A DNA stretch of 64,000 nucleotides from Amycolatopsis eburnea. GTDB lineage: Bacteria > Actinomycetota > Actinomycetes > Mycobacteriales > Pseudonocardiaceae. The notes beneath the pieces were generated by a model, which worked only from the letters and a program-made list of their open reading frames with translations, was not told the DNA's origin and made no database searches. The stretch is from contig NZ_RSEC01000061.1 of NCBI RefSeq assembly GCF_003937945.1, positions 434,001 to 498,000 on the forward strand. The letters run 5' to 3'. Every line of letters starts with the position of its first letter. Positions within the stretch are counted from its first letter, which is position 1. A program made the position numbers and the translations under genes. Positions 32,089-40,914 of the stretch are shown here, piece by piece.

Positions 32089-33528
32089 CTACGGCGTGAC
32101 CGTGATGTTCGTCAAGCCCGACTTGGCGTTCGTCACGGTGTTCGACGCGTACACCACGTTCGGGTGCGCCGCGCACTTCGACACCGAGCTGATCTTGATC
32201 GCGTAGGCGCCGGCCCCGCCGAGGTCGGACTTGTTGTTCCGCCAGACGTTCCCGCATCCGTTGTCGAACGACGGGCTCGTGCTGGTGTTGTGGTTCTCGT
32301 AGCCGTTGGCGAACGTGCCGGGCGCGGCGAACGTGCCCGTGTTGTCCTCGATCGTGTAGCCGATGCCCTTGACGTCGATCCAGGAGTCGGCCGAGTTCTC
32401 GCCGCTGATCCCGCGCCCGTCGAACGTGTTGCCGCGGATGACCCCGTCGAAGGTGCCTTCCTTGACGTCGATCGGCTCGGCCGCGACGAACGGCCCGATG
32501 TGGTTGCCCAGCACCTGGATCCGGTCGCCGCGGTCGACGCCGCCGGAGTTGCCGTGGCAGCCCCAGTTCGAGTTGGCGGAGCCGAGGTAGACGCCCTCGC
32601 CGTAGCCGGGCTGCACGAGGCCGGTGTAGGTGATCGTGGAGTTCTTCAGCACGCTGTCGGCCGACGAACGGCGGAAGTGGATCGCCTCTTCGTCGATGTG
32701 GTGCACGGTCACGCCGTCGATGGTGGTGTGCGGCGAGGCGTCGACGACAATGCCCTTTTTGGACTCCTGCACCGTGAAGCCGGTCAGGTTCCAGTACGGC
32801 GCGCCCGACAGCCACAGGCCGTAGCCCGGATCCCAGCCGGGAGTGGGCGCCGGGCAGCCGGGTGCGTCACCGGACGGGCCGTCGTTGATCAGGACGGCGT
32901 TCGCGGGGCCCGAAAGGGTGATCGGCTTCGCCGCGGTGCCGGGTTTCGTCGTGATGAAGGAGCCGCGGTAGGTGCCGGGCGCCAGCTTGATCGCCTGTCC
33001 CGGCGCCGCGTTCGCCAGCGCGGCCTGCAGCTGGGCGGCCGTGGAGACGTTCACGGTGTCGCCGCTGGGCGGGGGAGTGGTGGTCGTGGTGGGCGTCGTC
33101 GGGGTGGTGGTGGCCTGGCCGCCGCCCGCGCACGCGGCGCCGTTGACCGTGCAGCCGATGGGGACGCCTGCGCCGGAGACGTTGAAGCCGAAGCTCACGC
33201 TGGAACCGGCGGCGACCGTGCCGTTGAACCCGGCGTTGGTGAACTTGTAGTGCTGCCCGGTCTGCGTCTTCACCGAGCTCCACGAGCCGGTCACCGCCGA
33301 GCCGGCCGGCAGGTCGAACTCGACCGTCCAGCCGGTGGCGGCCGCGTCGCCGCGGTTCGCGATCGTGTAGCCGCCGCCGTAGCCACCGGTCCAGACCGAG
33401 GACTGCGCGAAGGTGGCGGAGAGGTTCGCCGCGGCCGCCGCCGCGGTGACCCCGCCGGTCAGGGCGAGGGCGAGCGCGGCGGCGGAAACGGTTGCGGCTC
33501 CGAGGAAAACGGCACTACGTGGGGACAC
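32089..33528 (-). CDS. Secreted CBM2 plus right-handed beta-helix protein (polysaccharide-active)
   Basis: Exported protein of 479 residues. A signal peptide (about 1-33) is followed by a family-2 carbohydrate-binding module (about 34-135; SSVWTGGYGGGYTIANRG, then GWTVEFDLPAGSAVTGSWS) whose binding is usually to cellulose or xylan. A Thr/Pro linker (TTTPTTPTTTTTPPP) joins a C-terminal parallel beta-helix (about 155-479; APGTYRGSF, then repeated ridges such as TIDGVTVHHIDEEAIHF), the fold of pectate lyases, polysaccharide lyases and related enzymes. The exact lyase or hydrolase class is not clear. GTG 33528 has GGAGG 8 bases upstream. Confidence 0.82.
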   Translation of the reverse strand: MSPRSAVFLGAATVSAAALALALTGGVTAAAAAANLSATFAQSSVWTGGYGGGYTIANRGDAAATGWTVEFDLPAGSAVTGSWSSVKTQTGQHYKFTNAGFNGTVAAGSSVSFGFNVSGAGVPIGCTVNGAACAGGGQATTTPTTPTTTTTPPPSGDTVNVSTAAQLQAALANAAPGQAIKLAPGTYRGSFITTKPGTAAKPITLSGPANAVLINDGPSGDAPGCPAPTPGWDPGYGLWLSGAPYWNLTGFTVQESKKGIVVDASPHTTIDGVTVHHIDEEAIHFRRSSADSVLKNSTITYTGLVQPGYGEGVYLGSANSNWGCHGNSGGVDRGDRIQVLGNHIGPFVAAEPIDVKEGTFDGVIRGNTFDGRGISGENSADSWIDVKGIGYTIEDNTGTFAAPGTFANGYENHNTSTSPSFDNGCGNVWRNNKSDLGGAGAYAIKISSVSKCAAHPNVVYASNTVTNAKSGLTNITVTP

Positions 33529-33648
33529 CAGTGGCCTCCGGGAAAGGGGGACAGCGGAGGTGTTGCGGCGTACACCCGGACGTTCCCTTTATAGGCGACC
33601 CCGGCAGAGCCCGTCAATGGGCTGAACACCAGTCATGGATGTGAACGG

Positions 33649-35688
33649 TTAGCCGGTGACGCTCGGCGCGCCGGTTTCGAGGTGCCCGCTGAACCGGCGC
33701 AGGAACTTCGGGTCGGCGTCGAGTCTCGCCGACAGGTCGTACCAGCCGGACCCGTAGGCGACCGGGTTCCAGTCGTCGGTCACTGTCTGCCCGGCGGCGA
33801 GGGTGTAGGTCCACGGCCCGTCGGTGCGGTAGTGGTTCGCGGTGATCGTGAGCTTGACGGTCGTCGTCCCGCCGTTGCGCATGGTGAGCCGCAGCTTGTT
33901 TTCGGTGGTGTAGCCGCCGAGGACGTCGACGCCCGCGCCGGCGCTGTTCGCGTCCCCGGCCAGCACCCAGCGGAACCGGTTGGGCCCGTGCACCGCCACG
34001 CCGTACTTGCCGCCGCCGTAGAGCTGGATCCGCCAGGTGTCGCTGACCTGCGCCCCGGGTGCGACGTCGTAGGGCCACGGGCCGTCGGTCTGCCCGTCGT
34101 TGCGGTAGGCCATCAGCTGCACGGCCGCGGTGCCCTGGTTGGCGAACGTCGTGGTGAGGATCTTGCGGTCGGCGCTCAGCGACGTCGTGACCAGCGGCCG
34201 GTAGGGGAGCGCGCGGGCGGGCCGGGTCCCCGCCTCCTGGACCGGGACCTGCTGCGCGCCGGTCGCGGGCGGGGCGGGCTTCGGCAGCTTCGTCTGGGTG
34301 TCGTCGGCCTGCTTGCGCAGCGCGGCGGTGTCCGGCAGCAGCGGGATCTGCGAGTTCGGCGTGCCGAAGTCGAAGCACGTCATGAGGTCGCCGCAGAGCG
34401 CGCGGCGCCACGCGCTGATGTTCGGCTCGGCGACGCCGGTCCAGCGTTCCAGGAACCGGAGGACCGAAGTGTGGTCGGTGACTTCGGAGCTGACCCAGCC
34501 GCCGCGGCTCCACGGCGAGATCACCGTCATCGGCACGCGCGCCCCGAGACCGATCGGCTGCCCGCCGATGTACTCGCCCGCGGTGCCGGACGGCGCGATC
34601 GGCGGGGCGACGTGGTCGAAGAAGCCGTCGTTCTCGTCGTAGTTGATGAAGACCACTGTGGACTCCCAGAGCTTCGGGTTGGCCCACAAGGCGTTCAGCA
34701 CGGTCTGGGTGTACGCGGCGCCGTCGACGGGCCGTGCTTCGGGGTGCTCGCAGTAGCCGTAGGGCGCGACGATCCAGGACACCTTCGGCAGCGAGCCGCT
34801 CGCGCAGTCGGCCTTGAACTCGGCGAGGACGTGGTCGACGTCCTTGCCCTGCCCCGAATCCGGTCCCCAGGTCTTGAACACGCTGGCCCGTCGGGACAGT
34901 TCGCTCGTGTAGTCCTGGTGGTAGGCCTGGAAGAGCCAGAGCGGGTTGTCGCCGTAGTCGCCGACGAACGAGCCGCTCGCGTCCCCGACCTCCTTGTTGG
35001 CGTAGACCTTCCACGAAACGCCGTGCTGCTGCAGGCGTTCCGGGTAGGTCGTCCAGCGGAAGACCGGCTGGTAGTCGGCGGGGTTGTAGTTCGCCGGGCC
35101 GCCCGCCTGCCCGGCGGCGTCGATGGTGCCGGTGAACAGGTAGAGCCGGTTGGGCGTGGTCGGGCCCTGCACCGAGCAGAAGTAGTGGTCGCACACCGTG
35201 AACGCGTCGGCGAGCGCGCGGTGGAACGGGATGTCGCCCTGGCCGAAGTAGCCCATGGTCATCTCGCCCTTGGCGGGGATCCACGCGTTGTTCGCGCCGC
35301 CGGCGATCGCCTGGTGCTGGTCGGTCCAGCCGTGGCCGAGGTCGCCGAGGTCCTGACCGTCCACTTTGGCCGTGTCCACCCGGAACGGCAGGAGGTACTT
35401 GCCATCGCTGCGCCCGGAATCGGGCTGGTGGAAGATGTCCTGGCCGTTCGGCTGGACGATCGCCGACCGGTCGCCGTAGCCGCGGACGCCCCGCATCGTG
35501 CCGTAGTAGTGGTCGAAGGAGCGGTTCTCCTGCATGAGGACGACGACGTGTTCGACGTCGGAAAGGCTGCCGGTGGCGCGGGGTTCGGCGAGCGCCTCGG
35601 CCATGCCGGGCGGCAGGGCGCCGAGCGCGCCGGCGGCGGCGACGCCGCCGAGGAAACTGCGTCGGGTGAGCTCGTGCGGGTCGGCCAT
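33649..35688 (-). CDS. Tat-exported phospholipase C (phosphocholine-specific type)
   Basis: Enzyme of 679 residues cleaving phospholipid headgroups outside the cell. The Tat signal is clear (RRSFLGG at about 9-15, hydrophobic run to about 35). The phosphoesterase domain begins HVVVLMQENRSFDHYYG and includes FGTPNSQIP and FINYDENDGFFDH, typical of bacterial acid phosphatase/PLC superfamily enzymes. The C-terminus holds two DUF756-type beta domains (about 490-590 and 595-675), as in PlcC/PlcN. ATG 35688 follows GGAGG; GTG one codon upstream is possible. Promoter control by phosphate is common for this family, but no PHO box was found. Confidence 0.9.
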   Translation of the reverse strand: MADPHELTRRSFLGGVAAAGALGALPPGMAEALAEPRATGSLSDVEHVVVLMQENRSFDHYYGTMRGVRGYGDRSAIVQPNGQDIFHQPDSGRSDGKYLLPFRVDTAKVDGQDLGDLGHGWTDQHQAIAGGANNAWIPAKGEMTMGYFGQGDIPFHRALADAFTVCDHYFCSVQGPTTPNRLYLFTGTIDAAGQAGGPANYNPADYQPVFRWTTYPERLQQHGVSWKVYANKEVGDASGSFVGDYGDNPLWLFQAYHQDYTSELSRRASVFKTWGPDSGQGKDVDHVLAEFKADCASGSLPKVSWIVAPYGYCEHPEARPVDGAAYTQTVLNALWANPKLWESTVVFINYDENDGFFDHVAPPIAPSGTAGEYIGGQPIGLGARVPMTVISPWSRGGWVSSEVTDHTSVLRFLERWTGVAEPNISAWRRALCGDLMTCFDFGTPNSQIPLLPDTAALRKQADDTQTKLPKPAPPATGAQQVPVQEAGTRPARALPYRPLVTTSLSADRKILTTTFANQGTAAVQLMAYRNDGQTDGPWPYDVAPGAQVSDTWRIQLYGGGKYGVAVHGPNRFRWVLAGDANSAGAGVDVLGGYTTENKLRLTMRNGGTTTVKLTITANHYRTDGPWTYTLAAGQTVTDDWNPVAYGSGWYDLSARLDADPKFLRRFSGHLETGAPSVTG

Positions 35689-35869
35689 CACGGGAGCCTC
35701 CAGGGGGCCTCGGCGGGGCAGCGCGCCCAGCGTAGGTGAGTGAAGGTGTTCGAAAACACCGACGTTCGGACGTAATCCTGCAATCCCGACACTTTCCGGT
35801 GATCGGGAACTGAACGGGAACCGGGCGGGGAATCTTGATCAGCACGAACCCTGACGGGAGGAGAGCACG

Positions 35870-36115
35870 ATGAAGACCCGAATCGCTTCCTTCGCGGCGG
35901 CCGGTGCGCTCGCCGCTTCCGTGGTCGTCGCCGCGGCGGCCCCGGCGTCGGCCGACCCGGTGCCGGGCAGCGCGAACCAGTTCTACGCCTACTGCTCGGT
36001 CGACCTGCTCGGCGTGCCGGTCGCCTGCACGGAAACCGACGCGGCCCACGCCACGCACATCTGCCAGTACCTGGCGACGCCGCTGGGCATCGGCCTCGAC
36101 TGCATCCAGCGCTGA
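35870..36115 (+). CDS. Small secreted cysteine-containing protein
   Basis: Protein of 81 residues: signal peptide (MKTRIASFAAAGALAASVV..., cleavage near ASA-D, residue 28-29) and a mature part of about 53 residues with four cysteines (AYCSV, VACTE, HICQY, LDCIQ), enough for two disulfides. GGAGG precedes ATG 35870. No family is recognised. It is followed by a terminator and is monocistronic. Confidence 0.75.
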   Translation: MKTRIASFAAAGALAASVVVAAAAPASADPVPGSANQFYAYCSVDLLGVPVACTETDAAHATHICQYLATPLGIGLDCIQR

Positions 36116-36133
36116 CCGGCCTGGTTGCCCGAA

Positions 36134-36163
36134 AGTACCCGGTGGTCCGGACCATCGGGTACT
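36134..36163 (+). terminator. Terminator hairpin
   Basis: AGTACCCGGTGGTCC followed directly by GGACCATCGGGTACT, complementary at 14 of 15 positions; lies 19 bases after the small secreted protein gene. Confidence 0.7.
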
Positions 36164-36218
36164 CGTCGGAAAATGTCCGACCGACTAGCCTTGTTCTTCG
36201 CAACCTCGGCCTCCATAC

Positions 36219-36239
36219 TTTGTTGTGATCCACAACAAA
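36219..36239 (+). promoter_or_regulatory. Operator candidate upstream of GH16 gene
   Basis: Perfect AT-rich arms TTTGTTGTG (36219-36227) and CACAACAAA (36231-36239), 3 bases apart, 52 bases before the GH16 start. The regulator is unknown; it does not resemble the LacI sites at 39.7-59.5 kb. Confidence 0.6.
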
Positions 36240-36291
36240 TAGGGCGCCGGTGAGCCGCCAGCCGTCGCCCGCGGAAGAAGAAGAGGCGACA

Positions 36292-37131
36292 ATGACGTCG
36301 ACCAGGATCCCCACCCGGTGGCGCCGGACGGCCCGGTTGCTGGCCGTCCCCGCCGCCCTGCTCGCGCTCGGCGCCGTGGTGGCCGCCCCGCCGAGCCAGG
36401 CCGCTTCGGTTCTCGAGAGCTTCACCGACGACTTCGACGGCCCCGCGGGCAGCGGCGTCGACGGCTCGAAGTGGGTGCACGAGACCGGCGACAACGTCAA
36501 CAACCACGAACGGCAGTGGTACACCGACGGGACCGCCAACGCGGCCCTCGACGGCCAGGGCCACCTCGTGATCACCGCGAAGAAGGAGAACAGCGGCAAC
36601 AACTGCTGGTACGGCGCGTGCGAGTACACCTCGGCGCGGCTGAACACCTCCGGCAAGTTCTCCACGTCGTCCGGGCACGTCGAAGCCCGGATGAAACTGC
36701 CGCGCGGGCAGGGCATGTGGCCCGCGTTCTGGATGCTGGGCACCGACATCGGCAGCGCAGGCTGGCCGAACTGCGGCGAGATCGACGTCATGGAGAACGT
36801 CGGGTTCGAGCCCAACACCGTGCACGGCACCATCCACGGCCCCGGCTACTCGGGCTCGGGCGGCATCGGAGCGGCCTACACCGGCCCGAACTTCTCCGAC
36901 GACTTCCACACCTACGCCGTGGACTGGTCGACCGACAAGATCGTGTGGTCGGTGGACGGCAACGCCTACCAGACCCGCACACCGGCCGACGTCGGCGGCA
37001 ACACGTGGGCGTTCAACCACCCGTTCTTCGTGATCCTCAACCTCGCGGTCGGCGGCTACTGGCCGGGTGACCCGGACGGCAGCACGCAGTTCCCGCAGCA
37101 GCTGGTGGTCGACTACGTCCACGTGAGCTGA
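36292..37131 (+). CDS. Secreted GH16 endo-beta-1,3-glucanase
   Basis: Exported enzyme of 279 residues, signal peptide about 1-38. It is a single GH16 domain: GEIDVMENVG carries the nucleophile Glu163 and acid/base Glu168, and WPAFWMLG, FHTYAVDW and NLAVGGYWPG flank the cleft, as in laminarinases. The family cleaves beta-1,3- or mixed-linkage glucans. No carbohydrate-binding module is attached. ATG 36292 precedes the signal sequence; the operator at 36219-36239 suggests specific induction. A strong terminator follows. Confidence 0.9.
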   Translation: MTSTRIPTRWRRTARLLAVPAALLALGAVVAAPPSQAASVLESFTDDFDGPAGSGVDGSKWVHETGDNVNNHERQWYTDGTANAALDGQGHLVITAKKENSGNNCWYGACEYTSARLNTSGKFSTSSGHVEARMKLPRGQGMWPAFWMLGTDIGSAGWPNCGEIDVMENVGFEPNTVHGTIHGPGYSGSGGIGAAYTGPNFSDDFHTYAVDWSTDKIVWSVDGNAYQTRTPADVGGNTWAFNHPFFVILNLAVGGYWPGDPDGSTQFPQQLVVDYVHVS

Positions 37132-37145
37132 GCGGCCCTCGAACG

Positions 37146-37194
37146 GCGGGACCGGCTCGCTCCCCGTGCGCGGCGGGGAGCGGACCGGTCCCGC
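37146..37194 (+). terminator. Strong terminator after GH16 gene
   Basis: GCGGGACCGG and CCGGTCCCGC arms with an inner CGCTCCCC/GGGGAGCG pair, followed by GTCTTTT. Confidence 0.85.
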
Positions 37195-37394
37195 GTCTTT
37201 TCCCGGGCCGGGCGCGGATGGGCGGATCGGCGGTGAACGAGTCGGTCACGACGTCGCGCCGGCCGGGCCTTGGTACAGAGCTGTGACATTCCTGGTTCAG
37301 ACCTGTCGAACAACCCCGACGGGCCGGCGATCTTCCCCGGACAGAGTGACCGGAGTGCGCTCGGACGAGCGTGCCCCGGCAGCCGGAGGAGACC

Positions 37395-38321
37395 ATGGCC
37401 CGTACCCGCATCCCACCCGTCGCCGGCGGGATCGCCGCCGCGGCGGCCGTCGTCGTCGCCGTGACCTGCTGGGTGCTCTTCCCGCCGGAACTCGCCGGCC
37501 GGGCGAGCGCCGCGCGGCCCGCGATCGACCTGGCGCTGCCGTGGCCGTCGGAAGGGCAGGCGAGCGCCGAGGTGCTGGGGCTGGGGTCGCTCGGCACGCG
37601 TGGTGCGCAGGAGCCGGTGCCGATCGCCAGCGTCACCAAGGTGATGACCGCCTACGTGGTGCTCAAGGACCACCCGCTCGACGCGGGCGAGGCGGGCCCG
37701 CGGATCACCGTCGACGAGCAGGCCGAGGCCGAATCGACCTCGGCGGAGGAGTCGACCGCGCCGGTCCGCGCGGGACGCCGGATCAGCGAGCGCGACCTGC
37801 TGGCCCTGATGCTGGTGCCGTCCGGCAACAACGTCGCCCGGCTGCTGGCCCGCTGGGACGCGGGCAGCCAGGAGGCGTTCGTCGCCAAGATGAACCGCGA
37901 GGCCGCGGCGCTCGGCATGACGAGCACGACGTACACCGGCGCGAGCGGCGTCGAGGACTCCACCACGAGCACCGCCGCCGACCAGCTGCGGCTGGCGCGC
38001 GAGGCGATGAAGATCCCGGTGCTGCGCGCGATCGTGGCGACGCCGAGCCTGCGCGTCGACGGCGTCCCGGGCACGGTGGTCAACACCAACACCCTCCTCG
38101 GCCAAGACGGCGTGATCGGCCTGAAGACGGGCTCGTCCACAGCCGCGGGCGGCGCGCTGATGTGGGCGGCGCAGGCCCCGGGCGGTGCGCTGATCCTGGG
38201 CGTGGTGCTGCACCAGAGCCCGGGTGGAAGCCCGGCATCGGGCTTGCGAGCGGCGCTGGAGAACAGCCGCAGGCTGATCGCGGCGATCCAGCACGAGCTG
38301 CCGACGGCGGCCACGCGATGA
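37395..38321 (+). CDS. D-alanyl-D-alanine carboxypeptidase
   Basis: Exported penicillin-binding protein of 308 residues (DacC/S11 type) trimming the terminal D-Ala of peptidoglycan stem peptides. N-terminal membrane segment about 10-30. All three active-site motifs are intact: SVTK (Ser79), SGN (Ser143) and KTG (Lys244). ATG 37395 has AGGAG upstream. The next gene overlaps by ATGA, so the EEP phosphatase is in the same operon. No C-terminal amphipathic anchor is visible. Confidence 0.9.
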   Translation: MARTRIPPVAGGIAAAAAVVVAVTCWVLFPPELAGRASAARPAIDLALPWPSEGQASAEVLGLGSLGTRGAQEPVPIASVTKVMTAYVVLKDHPLDAGEAGPRITVDEQAEAESTSAEESTAPVRAGRRISERDLLALMLVPSGNNVARLLARWDAGSQEAFVAKMNREAAALGMTSTTYTGASGVEDSTTSTAADQLRLAREAMKIPVLRAIVATPSLRVDGVPGTVVNTNTLLGQDGVIGLKTGSSTAAGGALMWAAQAPGGALILGVVLHQSPGGSPASGLRAALENSRRLIAAIQHELPTAATR

Positions 38322-39550
38322 CGGCGACCGTGCCACCGGGCGACCAGGGTTCGGCGGTGACCCAGCCGCTGGGGTGGAGCGGCGGGCGCCCGGCCACGGC
38401 GCCGGTGGAGCAGGCAGGCGGGCCGGTGCCGGGTGCGGGTTTGCGGCCGGTGGGGTCGGTGGATGGGCGAGTGCCGGGGGCGAAGACCCGGTCCGGGTCG
38501 GCGGATGGGCGAGTGCCCGGCGCAGGCGCCCGGCCGCCGGTCGCGGGTTCTGAGTCTGTGGCGTCGGTCGGCGGGCGAGTGCCGTCCCAGCCGCCGGGAC
38601 CGGGCGGGCGACCGTCGTCCCGACGCCGGCCCGGAACCTGGCGTCGCGGCCGCATCATCGCCGCCCTCGCCATCCTCACCGCCCTGCTCCTGCTGGCCCA
38701 CCCCCTCATCCCCAACTGGCCGGGCAACGCGGGCAGCCTCCTCGAAACCTTCCTCCCGTGGACCGGCGCCCTCGTCCTCCTCCTGCTCACCGCAGCCCTC
38801 CTGCGCCGCTCGGCCTTGGCTCTCGTCGCGCTCCTCCTCCCGACTCTGGTCTGGAGCACCTCCTTCGGCGCCAAGCTCTTCGACCACCGCGGCACCGGCG
38901 GCGACCTCACCGTCGTCTCGCACAACGTCAACGACGAAAACCTCGACCCCGCCGGCACCGCGCGAGCCCTCGCCGCCTCGAACGCGCAAGTGATCGCGCT
39001 CGAGGAGCTGAAGCGGTCCGAGATCCCGAAGTACGAAGACGCGCTCGCCGCCCGGTATCCGCACCACACCGTGCAGGGGACCGTCGGGGTCTGGAGCACC
39101 TTCCCGCTCCGGGACACCCGGCCGGTCGAGATCATGCCGTGGACGCGGGCGCTTCGGACCACTGTGGACACTGCGAAGGGGCCCGTCGCGCTCTTCGTCG
39201 CTCACCTGCCGTCGGTGCGGGTGCGGCTCGATTCGGGGTTCACCGCCAACGGCCGGGACGCCGCTGTCGAGCGGCTCGCTGCCGAAGTCGCCGCGGATTC
39301 CGCCGAAAAGGTCGTGCTCGTCGGGGATTTCAACGGGACCACCGACGATCGGGCGCTCGCCCCGATCACCGCTCGCCTGAAAGCCGCGCAGGACGAGGCC
39401 GGGGACGGGTTCGGGTTCAGCTGGCCCGCGTCGCTGCCGCTGGCGCGGATCGACCAGGTCTTCGTCGGCGGGGTGCGGGCGGTCGCGGCCTGGACGCTGC
39501 CCGCGACGGGGAGCGACCACCTGCCCGTGGCGGCGACCGTCGCGCTCTGA
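38318..39550 (+). CDS. Membrane EEP (endonuclease/exonuclease/phosphatase) family protein
   Basis: Protein of 410 residues. The first ~105 residues are low-complexity Gly/Pro/Arg-rich with three repeats of the type GRVPGA/GRVPSQ. Three hydrophobic helices follow (about 108-190), then an EEP phosphodiesterase domain outside the membrane: VVSHNVNDEN, EELKRSE, VLVGDFNGTTDD and GSDHLPV hold the metal-binding and catalytic positions. Relatives hydrolyse phosphodiesters, including nucleic acids or lipids. It is coupled to the D,D-carboxypeptidase gene. Confidence 0.82.
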   Translation: MTATVPPGDQGSAVTQPLGWSGGRPATAPVEQAGGPVPGAGLRPVGSVDGRVPGAKTRSGSADGRVPGAGARPPVAGSESVASVGGRVPSQPPGPGGRPSSRRRPGTWRRGRIIAALAILTALLLLAHPLIPNWPGNAGSLLETFLPWTGALVLLLLTAALLRRSALALVALLLPTLVWSTSFGAKLFDHRGTGGDLTVVSHNVNDENLDPAGTARALAASNAQVIALEELKRSEIPKYEDALAARYPHHTVQGTVGVWSTFPLRDTRPVEIMPWTRALRTTVDTAKGPVALFVAHLPSVRVRLDSGFTANGRDAAVERLAAEVAADSAEKVVLVGDFNGTTDDRALAPITARLKAAQDEAGDGFGFSWPASLPLARIDQVFVGGVRAVAAWTLPATGSDHLPVAATVAL

Positions 39551-39694
39551 CGCCGGGGGCGCGAACATGCGCCTGAACACCGTGGTCACCGCGCACCTGG
39601 TGAATCACAAACCAGGCTTTCCGCAGGCCGGGGCCCGGAAGCCGCGGCGGCGGGGAGTCCGGCGCACGTGACCACACCGTTACGCGACCCAGGG

Positions 39695-39722
39695 TTGACC
39701 GCGAGGGTGTTATCGCTAACAC
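39695..39722 (+). promoter_or_regulatory. Promoter and LacI operator of the arabinose repressor gene
   Basis: TTGACC (39695-39700) with TAACAC 16 bases downstream as a possible -10. The palindrome GTGTTATCGCTAACAC (39707-39722) overlaps the -10, indicating autorepression. Same operator type as at 40871, 45465 and 59479. Confidence 0.7.
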
Positions 39723-39787
39723 TACTCCTCGCCGTCACCGGAACAGGTGACGCAGGCCCAGTCGACGCGGACGGAGAGGGGACGCCG

Positions 39788-40831
39788 GTGGCCGAACGAC
39801 CCCGCTCCGGCGGACCCGTGCGGGTGACCGCGGCCGGGACGCGGCAGCCGAGCCTGACCGACGTCGCGGGCGTGGCCGGGGTCTCGCACATGACCGTGTC
39901 CCGGGTGATCAACGGGACCGGCCCGGTGCGCCCCGAGACGCGGGCCCGGGTGCTCGCGGCGATCGAGGAACTGGGCTACCGGCCCAACTCCGCGGCCCGC
40001 GCGCTGGTCACCGGGCGGACCGGGACGCTCGGCGTCGTCGCGCTCGAGTCCAATCTGTACGGTCCGGCCAGCACGCTGTACGGCATCGAGAACGCCGCCC
40101 GCGAAGCCGGGTACGCGATCACGATCTCCAGTGTCAGCCGGCCGGGCCGGTCGTCGATCGCCGACGCGGTGGAGAACCTGCGCCGCCAGGCGGTCGAAGG
40201 CATCATCGTCATCGCCCCGCACGTCAGTGCGGGCCGTGCGCTGGAAGCCGCGCCCGCGGACTTCCCGGTCGTCGCCGTCGGCGGCGGGGAGACCGCGCCC
40301 GTGCCGGTCATCTCCGTCGACCAGCGCGACGGCGCCCGCCGCGCCACCGAGCACCTGCTCGCCCTCGGCCACCGCACGGTCTGGCACGTCGCCGGGCCGG
40401 AGGACTGGCTGGAGGCCCGCGACCGCGAGCTCGGCTGGCGCGAAACCCTGGAACGCCACGGGGTCCCGGCCCCGCGGGTGATCCGCGGAGACTGGAGCTC
40501 GCGGTCGGGCTACGAGGCGGGGCGATCCCTCGCCAAGGAACCGAAGCTGGACGCCGTTTTCGCCGGCAACGACCAGATGGCGCTCGGCTTGCTGCGCGCG
40601 TTCGCCGAGGCCGGTGTTTCGGTGCCGCGCGACGTGCGCGTCGCGGGCTTCGACGACGTGCCCGAGGCGGCGTACTTCACGCCGCCGCTCACCACGGTGC
40701 GCCAGGACTTCATCGAAGTCGGCAGGCGCACGTTCGGCCTGCTCACCCAGCGGATGGACGGGGGTGACCGGCACGCGCGCGCCTTGGTCGTGCCCGAGCT
40801 GATCGTCCGCGAGAGCACCGGGCCGCGTTAG
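39788..40831 (+). CDS. LacI family repressor of the L-arabinose locus
   Basis: Repressor of about 347 residues. HTH and hinge: LTDVAGVAGVSHMTVSRVI and GYRPNSAARALVTG (about 25-80); effector domain follows and is close in sequence to the paralogues at 28270 and 59500. GTG 39788 has GACGCCG upstream (weak Shine-Dalgarno); the in-frame extension to 39668 crosses the promoter and operator and is rejected. The next gene is the furanose importer, and matching palindromes precede this gene, the importer and the arabinofuranosidase, so it is the obvious regulator of arabinose use. L-arabinose or arabinooligosaccharide as inducer is inferred. Confidence 0.88.
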   Translation: MAERPRSGGPVRVTAAGTRQPSLTDVAGVAGVSHMTVSRVINGTGPVRPETRARVLAAIEELGYRPNSAARALVTGRTGTLGVVALESNLYGPASTLYGIENAAREAGYAITISSVSRPGRSSIADAVENLRRQAVEGIIVIAPHVSAGRALEAAPADFPVVAVGGGETAPVPVISVDQRDGARRATEHLLALGHRTVWHVAGPEDWLEARDRELGWRETLERHGVPAPRVIRGDWSSRSGYEAGRSLAKEPKLDAVFAGNDQMALGLLRAFAEAGVSVPRDVRVAGFDDVPEAAYFTPPLTTVRQDFIEVGRRTFGLLTQRMDGGDRHARALVVPELIVRESTGPR

Positions 40832-40870
40832 CACGGCGAACGCGCCCGGCCCCAGAACGACCCCTCTGAA

Positions 40871-40884
40871 TGTTAACGCTAACA
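40871..40884 (+). promoter_or_regulatory. LacI operator before the furanose importer operon
   Basis: TGTTAACGCTAACA, palindromic over its outer five bases (TGTTA/TAACA), 31 bases before the binding-protein start. Confidence 0.75.
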
Positions 40885-40914
40885 AATTTGATCACCGTCG
40901 ATCGAGGAGTGAAC

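Noticed and set aside
30119..32815. Minus-strand frame of almost 900 codons running from the beta-helix gene region through the SDR gene to LysE
   Set aside because: Only its last ~205 codons (LysE) resemble a protein; the rest is antisense to SDR and out of frame in the CBM2 gene.
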